Below are positions 8,409 through 16,949 of a stretch of 64,000 bases of DNA, piece by piece. A program made the translations under genes and the position numbers. Origin of the DNA: Planctomycetota bacterium (GTDB lineage Bacteria; Planctomycetota; PUPC01; DSUN01); NCBI GenBank assembly GCA_035384565.1, contig DAOOIT010000027.1, forward strand, positions 1 to 64,000. The letters run 5' to 3'. Within the stretch, counting starts at the first letter, position 1. Each line of letters opens with the position of its first letter. The notes below the pieces were generated by a model. The model did not search any database. It had not been told where the DNA came from and worked only from the letters and a program-made list of their open reading frames with translations.

Positions 8409-8437
8409 GCAGCCGGCGGGGGGAGCGGCCCCTTCTC

Positions 8438-10228
8438 TCAAGGCATGGCGAAGTCGTGCCCCCGCGGCCGCACGCTAAGGACCGGGCAGGGGGCCTTGCG
8501 GACCACTTTCTCGGCCACGCTGCCGAACAGCGCGTGCCGCAGGCCCGTGCGGCCGTGCGTGGCCAGGACGATCAGGTCGATCCCCTCCTCCCGGGCGTAG
8601 CGCACGATCTCCACAAAGGCGGCCCCGCGCCGCACGGCGAGGGTAACGCTCACGGCTCCCCGAGCGCCCGCGGGCACGACCTTCTCGAGTTGTTCGCGCG
8701 CGCCCTGCTCCAGTTCCGCCAGGAGGCTGGCATCGAAGACGGGCCCCGCCACGTCGAACTGTGCGACGACTTCGGGCGTGGGCACGACGTGCAGCACGTG
8801 GAGTTCGGCGCCGTGGTCCTGCGCCATGCCCAACGCGTAGGGCAGCGCGTGGTTGGCGTAGGCCGAGAAGTCGGTGGTGAAGAGCACCTTGCGGATGAGG
8901 AAGGGCCGGCGAATCTGCGCCACCAGGGCGTCGCGGCGGCGCTCCATCTCGTCGCGCGTCTTCGCCTCCACGACGAGGCGCAGGACCGGCTCGGTGTTCG
9001 ACGGCCGCACGTTGAACCACCAGTCGTCGAACTCCACGCTCAAGCCGTCCAGGCGCGCCTGCTTCCCGGCTGCGTAGGCGCGGGCCAGTTCCTCGATCTT
9101 GGCCTCCTTATCGGCCACCTCGCTGTTGATCTCGCCGCTGCCGAAGTAGCGCTGGATGGGGCGGACCAGCTCGCTGAGGGGCCGCCTCTCGCGCGACACG
9201 AGCGAGAGGACCTTGAGGAGCGCGAAGGCGCCGCTGTCGCAGTAGAAATTGTCGCGGAAGTAGTAGTGGCCGCTGAGTTCGCCGCCGAACGCGGCGTCGC
9301 ACTCGCGCATGGTGCGCTTGATGTAGGAGTGGCCGACGCGGGTCATCATGGGCACGCCGCCGGCGGCTTTGATCTCCTCGGCCACGGCCCAGCTCGACCG
9401 CAAGTCGTACAGGATGGCCGCGCCGGGGTTGGCCTTCAGCGTCTCCCGGGCGATGAGGGCCGTGATGATGTCGCACGGGATGGCGCGGCCCTGCTCGTCC
9501 ACGAACGCCACGCGGTCGGCGTCGCCGTCGAAGGCCACGCCCAGGTCGGCTTGGGCCTCGACCACCTTCTTCTGGAGGTCCACGAGGTTCTCGGCCTTGA
9601 GCGGGTTGGCCTCGTGGTTCGGGAACGTCCCGTCCACCTCGAAGTACAGCGGCACGATCTCGACATCTGGGATGCGCTCGAAGAGCGGCGGGACGAGGTA
9701 GCCGGCCATGCCATTGCCGGCGTCCACCGCCACCTTGAGCCGCCCCACGCCCTGCGCGGCGCCGAGCAGGTGGTGGAGGTACTGGGGCAGGATGTCGCGC
9801 GTGCTCACCTCGCCGGGCCTCCCCGCCTCGGGCAGGTCCCCCGTCGCCACCCACTGCTCGATGCGAGCGATGCCCGATTCGTAGGCGATCGGCTCGGGGC
9901 CCCTGGCGGTGAGCTTGAAGCCGATGTATTGCTTGGGGTTGTGCGACGCGGTGACCATGACGCCGCCGTCGTAGTCGCATGTGGCCACAGCGAAGGCCAC
10001 CATGGGCGTGGTGACCATGCCGATGTCCACCACATTCTTGCCGGCCCGGGTGAGGCCGCGGATGAGCGCGGCGGCAATGGCGGGGCTCGAGACGCGCATG
10101 TCGCGCCCCACCACCACGGAGCGCCCCTCGAAGAGTCTCCCCGCCGCAAGGCCGATCTTTTCGGCCAGCGCCTCATCGAGCTGGTCGGGGTACGTGCCGC
10201 GGATGTCGTAGGCCTTGAAAATGCTCAT
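8438..10228 (-). CDS. phosphomannomutase/phosphoglucomutase fused to a C-terminal universal stress (UspA) domain (596 aa)
   Basis: The first ~445 residues are an alpha-D-phosphohexomutase (ManB/AlgC type), which interconverts hexose 1- and 6-phosphates. The phosphoserine loop TASHNP is at residues 94-99, with the metal loop DGDADR, the sugar-specificity loop GELSGHYYF and the phosphate loop RPSNTEP. Residues about 446-596 form a complete UspA domain: KVLFTTDFSAYA at its start and the ATP-binding pattern HGRTGLRHALFGS near its end. The reading frame is continuous with no break at the junction. GGAGG lies upstream of the ATG at 10228. It is downstream of asd in the same orientation. The fusion is unusual for this enzyme family. 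Confidence 0.93.
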   Translation of the reverse strand: MSIFKAYDIRGTYPDQLDEALAEKIGLAAGRLFEGRSVVVGRDMRVSSPAIAAALIRGLTRAGKNVVDIGMVTTPMVAFAVATCDYDGGVMVTASHNPKQYIGFKLTARGPEPIAYESGIARIEQWVATGDLPEAGRPGEVSTRDILPQYLHHLLGAAQGVGRLKVAVDAGNGMAGYLVPPLFERIPDVEIVPLYFEVDGTFPNHEANPLKAENLVDLQKKVVEAQADLGVAFDGDADRVAFVDEQGRAIPCDIITALIARETLKANPGAAILYDLRSSWAVAEEIKAAGGVPMMTRVGHSYIKRTMRECDAAFGGELSGHYYFRDNFYCDSGAFALLKVLSLVSRERRPLSELVRPIQRYFGSGEINSEVADKEAKIEELARAYAAGKQARLDGLSVEFDDWWFNVRPSNTEPVLRLVVEAKTRDEMERRRDALVAQIRRPFLIRKVLFTTDFSAYANHALPYALGMAQDHGAELHVLHVVPTPEVVAQFDVAGPVFDASLLAELEQGAREQLEKVVPAGARGAVSVTLAVRRGAAFVEIVRYAREEGIDLIVLATHGRTGLRHALFGSVAEKVVRKAPCPVLSVRPRGHDFAMP

Positions 10229-10259
10229 CCGGGGTCCTCCGCAGGGCCTGGAAACTACC

Positions 10260-11279
10260 TCAGAGCAAGCCCATTTCGATCATCTTCTCGGCGATCTGGA
10301 CGGCGTTGAGGGCAGCGCCCTTGCGGATGTTGTCGCTCACGCACCAGAGGTCAATGGTGTTCGGCAGGCTCACGTCGTCGCGGATGCGGCCGACGTAGAC
10401 GGGGTCGGTGCCCGAGGCCATGAGCGGCATGGGGTACGCGGCCTTGGCCGGGTCGTCCACCACCACGACGCCCGGGGCGCTCTTGAGGATCTCGCGCGCC
10501 TGGGCCGCGGTCATCTTCTTCTCGAAATGCACGTTCACGGCCTCCGAGTGGCCGTTGAAGACGGGCACGCGGACGCACGTGGCGGAGACCTGGATGTCGG
10601 GGTCGCCGAGGATCTTGCGGGTCTCACGCCGCATCTTCACCTCTTCGGTGTAGTAGCCAGGCATCTCATCGGTGGGCCGCCCGATGTGGGGCAGCACGTT
10701 GAACGCGATGCGGTGGGGATACACCTCGGCCTTGGGCTCCTGGCCCTTTTCGAGGGCGGTCACCTGGGCCTGAAGCTCGTCAATCGCGCTCCGCCCGGTG
10801 CCCGAGACGGCCTGGTAGCTGGAGACCACGATGCGCTTGATCCGGGCCACGCGGTGCAGCGGGGCCAGGGCCACCACCATCTGGATCGTCGAGCAGTTGG
10901 GGTTGGCGATGAAGCCCTGGTGCTGGCGCAGCGCCTCGGCATTGCACTCGGGCACCACGAGCGGCACGCGGGGGTCCATGCGGAAATCGTCGCCATTGTC
11001 AATCACCAGGGCGCCTCTCGCCACGGCCTGCCAGCCGAACTGCTGCGAGGCGCCCTTGGCGCCCTCGGTGCCCGCGAAGATCGCGATGTCCACGCCGTTG
11101 AATGCCTCGGGCGTGGTCTCTTCCACCTGGTAGGTCTTGCCCGCGATCTCCTCGGGGCGCGCCGACCGCGCGAGCACGCGGATGCTGCTTGCGGGGAACC
11201 GCCGCTGGTGGAGCACCTTGAGCATCTCGGTGCCCACGGCGCCAATGCCCACAACCGCCACGCTGTACCGCTTCGACAT
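10260..11279 (-). CDS. asd: aspartate-semialdehyde dehydrogenase (339 aa)
   Basis: This enzyme reduces aspartyl phosphate to aspartate semialdehyde, the branch point to lysine/diaminopimelate, threonine and methionine. The N-terminal NADP-binding motif is GIGAVG at residues 11-16. The catalytic cysteine is C129 in NPNCSTIQ, and the substrate-binding region has SSYQAVSGTG. AAGGAG lies about 9 nt before the ATG, and a TTGACA-N17-TATCAT promoter lies upstream at 11323-11351. It is the first gene of a two-gene minus-strand unit with the hexomutase-UspA fusion and is divergent from the alpha-2-macroglobulin gene. Confidence 0.96.
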   Translation of the reverse strand: MSKRYSVAVVGIGAVGTEMLKVLHQRRFPASSIRVLARSARPEEIAGKTYQVEETTPEAFNGVDIAIFAGTEGAKGASQQFGWQAVARGALVIDNGDDFRMDPRVPLVVPECNAEALRQHQGFIANPNCSTIQMVVALAPLHRVARIKRIVVSSYQAVSGTGRSAIDELQAQVTALEKGQEPKAEVYPHRIAFNVLPHIGRPTDEMPGYYTEEVKMRRETRKILGDPDIQVSATCVRVPVFNGHSEAVNVHFEKKMTAAQAREILKSAPGVVVVDDPAKAAYPMPLMASGTDPVYVGRIRDDVSLPNTIDLWCVSDNIRKGAALNAVQIAEKMIEMGLL

Positions 11280-11322
11280 TCACAAGGCTCCTTGGGGAAA
11301 CGTTGCTTGGTCCCAAGCATGT

Positions 11323-11351
11323 ATGATAGCGCAGCGCGGCCGGCCTGTCAA
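11323..11351 (-). promoter_or_regulatory. sigma70-like promoter of asd
   Basis: On the minus strand: TTGACA (11351-11346), a 17-nt spacer, TATCAT (11328-11323). The start codon is 44 nt downstream. Confidence 0.78.
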
Positions 11352-11397
11352 AAGCCGCCGAAGGCGCCGAAACGCCGCGCGGCGCCGGAATTTGCCC

Positions 11398-11427
11398 TTG
11401 ACGGCCCGCGATCCGGGCTGCTACAAT
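11398..11427 (+). promoter_or_regulatory. sigma70-like promoter of the alpha-2-macroglobulin/pbpC operon
   Basis: TTGACG (11398-11403), an 18-nt spacer, TACAAT (11422-11427), divergent from the asd promoter. The leader before the ATG at 11514 is about 80 nt. Confidence 0.68.
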
Positions 11428-11513
11428 TCAGGCGCTTCCCCTGAGACTCCGTGCGATATCCCCCCGTAGTATCGCCCGCGCTGCCCTTCTGCCTGCCGAA
11501 AGGGAGGTCGCTG

Positions 11514-14500
11514 ATGCGCGCCATCCTCGCCAACCGTTGGGTCTGGGTCACGGCCCTCTTCGCCACCCTCAACGCTGCCGGCCTCCTCGGGATCATCTCG
11601 GCGCTGCGCCAGCGGTCCGGCCACCTGCGGGTCGAGGCCTTCGAGCCCGAGGGCGAGTGCGCCCCCAGCGCCACCCCCACGCTGCGCTTCAACCAGCTCA
11701 TGGCCATGCAGAACGAGGTCGGCACCGAGCTGCCCGCGGGCGCGATCGCCCTCACGCCGCCAGCGCCCGGCCGCTTCGTGTGGAGCGGGCGCCTGACGGC
11801 CACCTTCCAGCCGGCCGAGCCTCTGCCTATGGCCACGCCCTTCGTCGTCACCGTCTCGCGCACGCTCACGAGCCTCCTCGGCCACTCCCTCTCGGGCGAC
11901 GCCTCGTTCCAGTTCCACACGCCGCCGCTGCGCTGGGTCGGGATGCGCCAGACGGGCCTGAGCCGCTGGGGCGAGTTGAGCCTGGCCCTCGAGTTCAATG
12001 ACAAGGTGCTGCCCGACGAGGCCAGGAGCCACATCGAACTCGCCGGCGCCGGCGGCCGGGCCGTCAGCTTCGACATCGGCAGCCGCACGCCGAGCCGCAC
12101 CGTGCTGCTGACCACTCGCGCCCTGCCCGACGAGACCCTCACGCTGACCGTCAAGAAGGGCCTGCGCGCGCTGAGCGGGCCGCTCGGCCTGGAGGAGGAC
12201 TGCTCGCGCACGCTCCAGGTCGAGGCGGGCCTGCGCATCGAGGGCGTGGCCGCCCGCGCGCGGACGCCTGACGACGTGTTCATCGCCGTCTCGTGCAACC
12301 AGCCGCTCGACGCCGAGGCCGCCGCGAGGTACATCCAGGTGGACCCGAGGACGGATTTCCGCCTCCAGCCCGACTACGAGGGCTTCCGCCTGGCGGGCCC
12401 GTTCGTTTCGGGCCGCCGCTACCGCGTCACGTTTCTCAAGGGCCTGGCGGCGCGGAACGGCGCAGGGCTGGCCAAAGACCTCGTCCGCTCGGTCGTCATC
12501 CCCGACGTGGAGCCGGGCCTCCGCTTCCGCACACAGGGCCTCTACCTGGCAGCGCAGGGCGCCCTGAGCCTGCCGTTAGAGAGCGTAAACGTCCGTCAGG
12601 CCGCGCTTTCCATCGAGCAGGTCTACCCGAACAACGTCGTGCATTACCTTCGGGACTCCAGCGATGCCCTCTGCCGCACGGTGCACGAGCAGAAGCTCGC
12701 CTTCGCCCAGAAGCCGAACGAGCGTCAGGTGACCGACCTCGACCTTCGCAAGCTGCTGGGCGCCAACGCCCGCGGCCTCTTCCGCGCTACCGTCCTCACC
12801 CACGACATTCGCTGGGGCCATACCGAGAGCCACCTGTTCCTGATCACCGACCTCGCCCTCACCGTCAAACGGTCGGAGCGCGACCTCCTCGTGTGGGTGA
12901 ACACGCTCTCGACGGCGCAGCCGGTGGCTGGCGCTGCCATCGCCGTGCTCTCGAGGGCCAACCAGCAGGTCCTCAGCGGCACGTCAGACGCCAACGGCCT
13001 CGCACACTTCACGGCGGTGGACTGGTCGCCCGACAAGCAGCCCTACGCGGTTGCGGCCACGAAGGGCGACGACACGGGCATCGTGCAAGTGGAGGAGACG
13101 CGGCTGGATGACTCGGACCTCGATACCGGCGGCCGCCCGTACCTCGCCGAGGGCTACGAGGCGTTCGTCTACAGCGACCGCGGCATCTACCGCCCCGGCA
13201 GCGCGGTCGTCCTGAGGGCGCTCGTCCGCGATGCGAACCAGGCGCCGGGCAAGGCGTTCCCCGTTCAGTTCCGCATCCAGCGCCCCGATGGGCGCGTCTA
13301 CAAGACGCTGGCCGCCAAGCTGAGTGGCTGGGGCAGCGCCGAGGTGACGCTCGACGTGCCGCCGCATGCCCTCACCGGCCGCTACGCGGTTGATCTGCGC
13401 CTCCCAGGCAACGAGGCGCCGCTCGGCTCGCACACCTTCCAGGTGGAGGAGTTCATGCCCGACCGCATGAAGGTGGCCATCGAGGCGCCTGAGGGCCGAC
13501 GGCGGGGCGGCGAGAAGTTGGCCTTCACCGTGAAGGCCACTCACCTCTTCGGCGCGCCTGCGGCGGGCCGCCAGGTTGAGGCTCGTTGCGAGTTCCGGCC
13601 CGCCGACTTCAGCCATCCGTCCTTCGCCGGCTACCGCTTCGCCGACAGCGGCAGGAAGTTCGCCCCCGCCGTCGAGAAGCTGGGCGAGGCCACGCTCGAC
13701 GCCGGCGGCGAGAGCGCCTTCGTGGCGCAGATTCCGGAGGGAATGACGCCGCCGTCGGCGGCCACGGCGCTCCTGGTCGCCAGTGTGAGCGAACTGGGAG
13801 GCCGCGCCGTCACCGCCACCGCCGAAGTGGCCGTGGACTGCTGGCCCCACTACATCGGACTCGCCAGGACGAACAAGGAGCACGCGCGGCCGGGGGCCTC
13901 GGAGCGGCTGCTCGTCGCCGCAGTGAAGCCCGACGGCTCGCCCCTGCCGTCCCTTCGGCTCGAGGGCGCCGCCTACCGGGCCATCTGGAACACGGTGCTC
14001 AAGCTCCAGGGGAACTCGTACCGCTTCGTCTCGGAACGCGAGGAGGCGGTCGTGGGGCCTCTTGTCTGCACGATCGCGAATGGCCGTGGCGAGGTGGCCT
14101 TCACACCGCCCGATGTGGGCGAGTACACCGTGCGCCTGGCCGACAAGGCGAGTGGGGCCTCCGCCGACATCTCCTTCTACTGTGCAGGCGAGGGCGACGT
14201 GCCCTGGACGCTGGAGAAGCCCTCCCGCGTGGAACTCGCCGCCGATAAGCGGGCCTACGCCCCCGGCGACACGGCGCGTATTCTGGTGAAGGCACCCTTC
14301 GCGGGCACCGCGCTCCTCACCGTCGAGACCGACCGCATCCACCTGGCGCGCGTGCTGCCAATGGAGAAAAACACCGCCGAGTTCACTTTCCCGGTCACCG
14401 CGATGCTCGGCCCCAACGCCTACTGCTCGGCCACCGTAATTCGCAGGGCCGCGCCCAACAGCCCGTGGGTGGTCCACCGCGCCTACGGGGCCGTGCCCGT

Positions 14501-16949
14501 GCTGCTGGACAACGCCTCGCGACAACTCAAGGTCGAGGTGACGAGTCCCGAGGAGACTCGGCCCGGCCAGCCGCTGCGCGTGGCGCTGCGCGTGAGCGAT
14601 GCCAGCGGCGCGGGCCGCAAGGCCGAGGTCACCCTCGCCGCCGTGGACGAGGGCATCTGCCAGCTCACGCGGTACCAGACGCCCGACCCCTGGGCGTTCT
14701 TCTTCGCAAAGCGGCGTCTCGGCGTCGGAACGTCCGACATCTATTCACTGTTGATGCCCGAGCCCGAGGCGAAGAAGGTCGGGGCGGATTCCGCGCCCGG
14801 CGGCGACGGCGGCGAGGAGTACGACCCCAGGCTGCTCAACCCCGTGAGTGTCGAGCGCGTCAAACAGGTCGCCCTCTGGCGCTCAGGCATCGAGACGGGC
14901 GACGATGGCAAGGCCGAGGTCGTGCTCGATGTGCCCCAATTCACCGGCCAGCTCCGCTTGATGGCCGTGGCGGCCTCGGCCAGCGAGTTCGGCGCCGCCG
15001 AGCGGCCGGCGCGGGTCAGGCAGCCCCTGATGCTTCAAGCCTCGTTCCCCAGGTTCCTCGCGCCGGGCGACGAGTTCGTTGTGCCGGTCACCATCTTCAA
15101 CAACACGCCCGCGGGCGGCGACGTGCAGCTTGCCGTCGAGGCCGCGGGCGGCCTCGAGGTCGGCTCCGATGCGCCCCGCCAGGCTGCCGTCGGGCAAGGC
15201 CGCCAGGCGACCGTTGCCTTCACCGTCAGAGCGCCTCACGCGCCCGGCGCCGCATCGCTCACCATCCGCGCGCGCCTGGGCGACGAGGCGGCCGTCGAGA
15301 CTGTCGAGCTTCCCATCCGCCCGCCCACGACGCTGCGGTTCGAGTCTGGCAGCGGTTCGGTGCCGGCGGGCCAGGCGGGGGAGTTCACCCTGCCCGGGGA
15401 CTGGCTCAAGGGCACGGCGCGCTACTGGCTCTCGTTCTCGGGCCTGCCCACGCTCAAGCTGGCCTCCAGCCTGCGCTACCTGCTGCGCTACCCCTACGGG
15501 TGCATCGAGCAGACCACCTCCGCCGCCTTCCCCCTGCTCTACCTAGGCGACGTGGCGAGACTCGCCGAGCCGAGCCTAGAGGGCGAGGCCATCGAGCCGA
15601 TGGTCCAGGCGGGCATTGACCGCGTGTTCTCGATGCAGACCTATGCCGGCGGCTTCGGCGGCTGGCCGGGCTACAGCGAGGTCTACCCCTGGGGCAGCGT
15701 CTACGCCACGCACTTCCTGGTCGAGGCCGCCAAGGCCGGCTACGATGTGCCGAAGGACAACCTGGAGGCCGCGCTGAGCTACCTCGGCGACCTCCTCGTC
15801 AACGACCGCGGCGCCGAGGCCCCCCTGCCCGTCAAGACCTACGCCTGCCTCGTCCTCGCCCAGGCGGGCAAGCCGAACCGCTCCTGGACCCTTCGCCTCC
15901 ACGAGCAGCGCGACGAGTTGCCGGCCTACTCGCGCTTCCAGCTCGCCACGGCCCTCGCGCTGATGAGGGAAGACCGGTTGGCGCGCGACCTGCTGCGCGC
16001 GGCCGCCCTGACGCCCGTCGAGAAGCGGCGTGATACCGGCGACCTGCTGCACTCCTCGGCCCGCGAGGCGGCCATCCTGCTCTCGGTCTACCTCGATCTC
16101 CAGGAGAACGACCCGAACGTGCCGCTACTCGTGAAGCGCCTGGCCGACTCGATGTCCGACGGCCGCTGGAGCACCACGCAAGAAAACGCCTTCTGCCTGC
16201 TGGCGATGGGCAAGTACGCCCGGCGGCTCGGCGCGGGCAAGGCCGACTTCAGGGCGGAGATCACCGCGGGCGGCAAGCCGCTCGCCAGTGTCAGCAGCGC
16301 GGCGCCCGCGCTCCTCAAGCCCAGCGACATCGGCGGCCAGCCGGTCCGAGTCGCCGTCCAGGGCACCGGCACCCTCTACTACTACTGGGGGGCCGAGGGA
16401 ATCGCCGCCAGGGAGACCCTCCAGGAACGCGACACCAGCCTGAAGGTCCGCCGCCGCTTCCTCTCGCGCGGCGGGGCGGAACTCGACCCCCGCCAGCTCC
16501 GCCAGGGCGACATCGTCATCGTGGAGCTCACCGTGGATAATGGAGTGGCCGTCAAGAATCTGGTCGTCAACGACCTGCTGCCCGCCGGCTTCGAGATCGA
16601 GAACCCCAGGCTCGCCACCAGCGACTCTCAGGACGAAGCCGAGCCGCTGGAGCCCAAGGCGCTGATGACGCCGGACGCGGGCACCGAGAACGACGCGGCG
16701 CCGGCGGTTGTCGCGCCCCTGCCCCAACGCCCGCGGCCGTTGAATCCTGACCGCGTCGAGATGCGCGACGACCGCCTGATCCTCTTCGCCGATCTCGCCT
16801 CGCCCGGCCTCTGGCACCACCGCTACGTCGTGCGGGCCATCACCTGCGGGCGCTTCAAGCTGCCCGCACTCAACGCCTTCTGCATGTACAATCCCGACAT
16901 TTGCAGCATCTACGGGGCGGGCACCATCGAGGTCATTGGGAAGCGATGA
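11514..16949 (+). CDS. bacterial alpha-2-macroglobulin, membrane-anchored, with thioester motif (1811 aa)
   Basis: Bacterial alpha-2-macroglobulins are periplasmic broad-range protease traps that protect the envelope. An N-terminal anchor helix (WVWVTALFATLNAAGLLGII) is followed by a long series of MG-type beta domains. The A2M signature follows the bait region near residue 1120 (LWRSGIETGDDGKAEV), and the thioester motif CIEQ has its Cys at residue 1330, inside an alpha/alpha-toroid domain. GGGAGG 7 nt upstream fixes the ATG at 11514. Unlike the enterobacterial lipoprotein YfhM it has no lipobox, so it is anchored by a helix. It overlaps pbpC by 4 nt, as in the classic yfhM-pbpC pairing, which suggests joint envelope repair and defence. 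Confidence 0.94.
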   Translation: MRAILANRWVWVTALFATLNAAGLLGIISALRQRSGHLRVEAFEPEGECAPSATPTLRFNQLMAMQNEVGTELPAGAIALTPPAPGRFVWSGRLTATFQPAEPLPMATPFVVTVSRTLTSLLGHSLSGDASFQFHTPPLRWVGMRQTGLSRWGELSLALEFNDKVLPDEARSHIELAGAGGRAVSFDIGSRTPSRTVLLTTRALPDETLTLTVKKGLRALSGPLGLEEDCSRTLQVEAGLRIEGVAARARTPDDVFIAVSCNQPLDAEAAARYIQVDPRTDFRLQPDYEGFRLAGPFVSGRRYRVTFLKGLAARNGAGLAKDLVRSVVIPDVEPGLRFRTQGLYLAAQGALSLPLESVNVRQAALSIEQVYPNNVVHYLRDSSDALCRTVHEQKLAFAQKPNERQVTDLDLRKLLGANARGLFRATVLTHDIRWGHTESHLFLITDLALTVKRSERDLLVWVNTLSTAQPVAGAAIAVLSRANQQVLSGTSDANGLAHFTAVDWSPDKQPYAVAATKGDDTGIVQVEETRLDDSDLDTGGRPYLAEGYEAFVYSDRGIYRPGSAVVLRALVRDANQAPGKAFPVQFRIQRPDGRVYKTLAAKLSGWGSAEVTLDVPPHALTGRYAVDLRLPGNEAPLGSHTFQVEEFMPDRMKVAIEAPEGRRRGGEKLAFTVKATHLFGAPAAGRQVEARCEFRPADFSHPSFAGYRFADSGRKFAPAVEKLGEATLDAGGESAFVAQIPEGMTPPSAATALLVASVSELGGRAVTATAEVAVDCWPHYIGLARTNKEHARPGASERLLVAAVKPDGSPLPSLRLEGAAYRAIWNTVLKLQGNSYRFVSEREEAVVGPLVCTIANGRGEVAFTPPDVGEYTVRLADKASGASADISFYCAGEGDVPWTLEKPSRVELAADKRAYAPGDTARILVKAPFAGTALLTVETDRIHLARVLPMEKNTAEFTFPVTAMLGPNAYCSATVIRRAAPNSPWVVHRAYGAVPVLLDNASRQLKVEVTSPEETRPGQPLRVALRVSDASGAGRKAEVTLAAVDEGICQLTRYQTPDPWAFFFAKRRLGVGTSDIYSLLMPEPEAKKVGADSAPGGDGGEEYDPRLLNPVSVERVKQVALWRSGIETGDDGKAEVVLDVPQFTGQLRLMAVAASASEFGAAERPARVRQPLMLQASFPRFLAPGDEFVVPVTIFNNTPAGGDVQLAVEAAGGLEVGSDAPRQAAVGQGRQATVAFTVRAPHAPGAASLTIRARLGDEAAVETVELPIRPPTTLRFESGSGSVPAGQAGEFTLPGDWLKGTARYWLSFSGLPTLKLASSLRYLLRYPYGCIEQTTSAAFPLLYLGDVARLAEPSLEGEAIEPMVQAGIDRVFSMQTYAGGFGGWPGYSEVYPWGSVYATHFLVEAAKAGYDVPKDNLEAALSYLGDLLVNDRGAEAPLPVKTYACLVLAQAGKPNRSWTLRLHEQRDELPAYSRFQLATALALMREDRLARDLLRAAALTPVEKRRDTGDLLHSSAREAAILLSVYLDLQENDPNVPLLVKRLADSMSDGRWSTTQENAFCLLAMGKYARRLGAGKADFRAEITAGGKPLASVSSAAPALLKPSDIGGQPVRVAVQGTGTLYYYWGAEGIAARETLQERDTSLKVRRRFLSRGGAELDPRQLRQGDIVIVELTVDNGVAVKNLVVNDLLPAGFEIENPRLATSDSQDEAEPLEPKALMTPDAGTENDAAPAVVAPLPQRPRPLNPDRVEMRDDRLILFADLASPGLWHHRYVVRAITCGRFKLPALNAFCMYNPDICSIYGAGTIEVIGKR

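Noticed and set aside
8141..10309. Long plus-strand frame opposite the hexomutase-UspA gene
   Set aside because: Antisense shadow; it starts inside the lipoprotein gene, crosses the palindromic element and has no recognisable fold.
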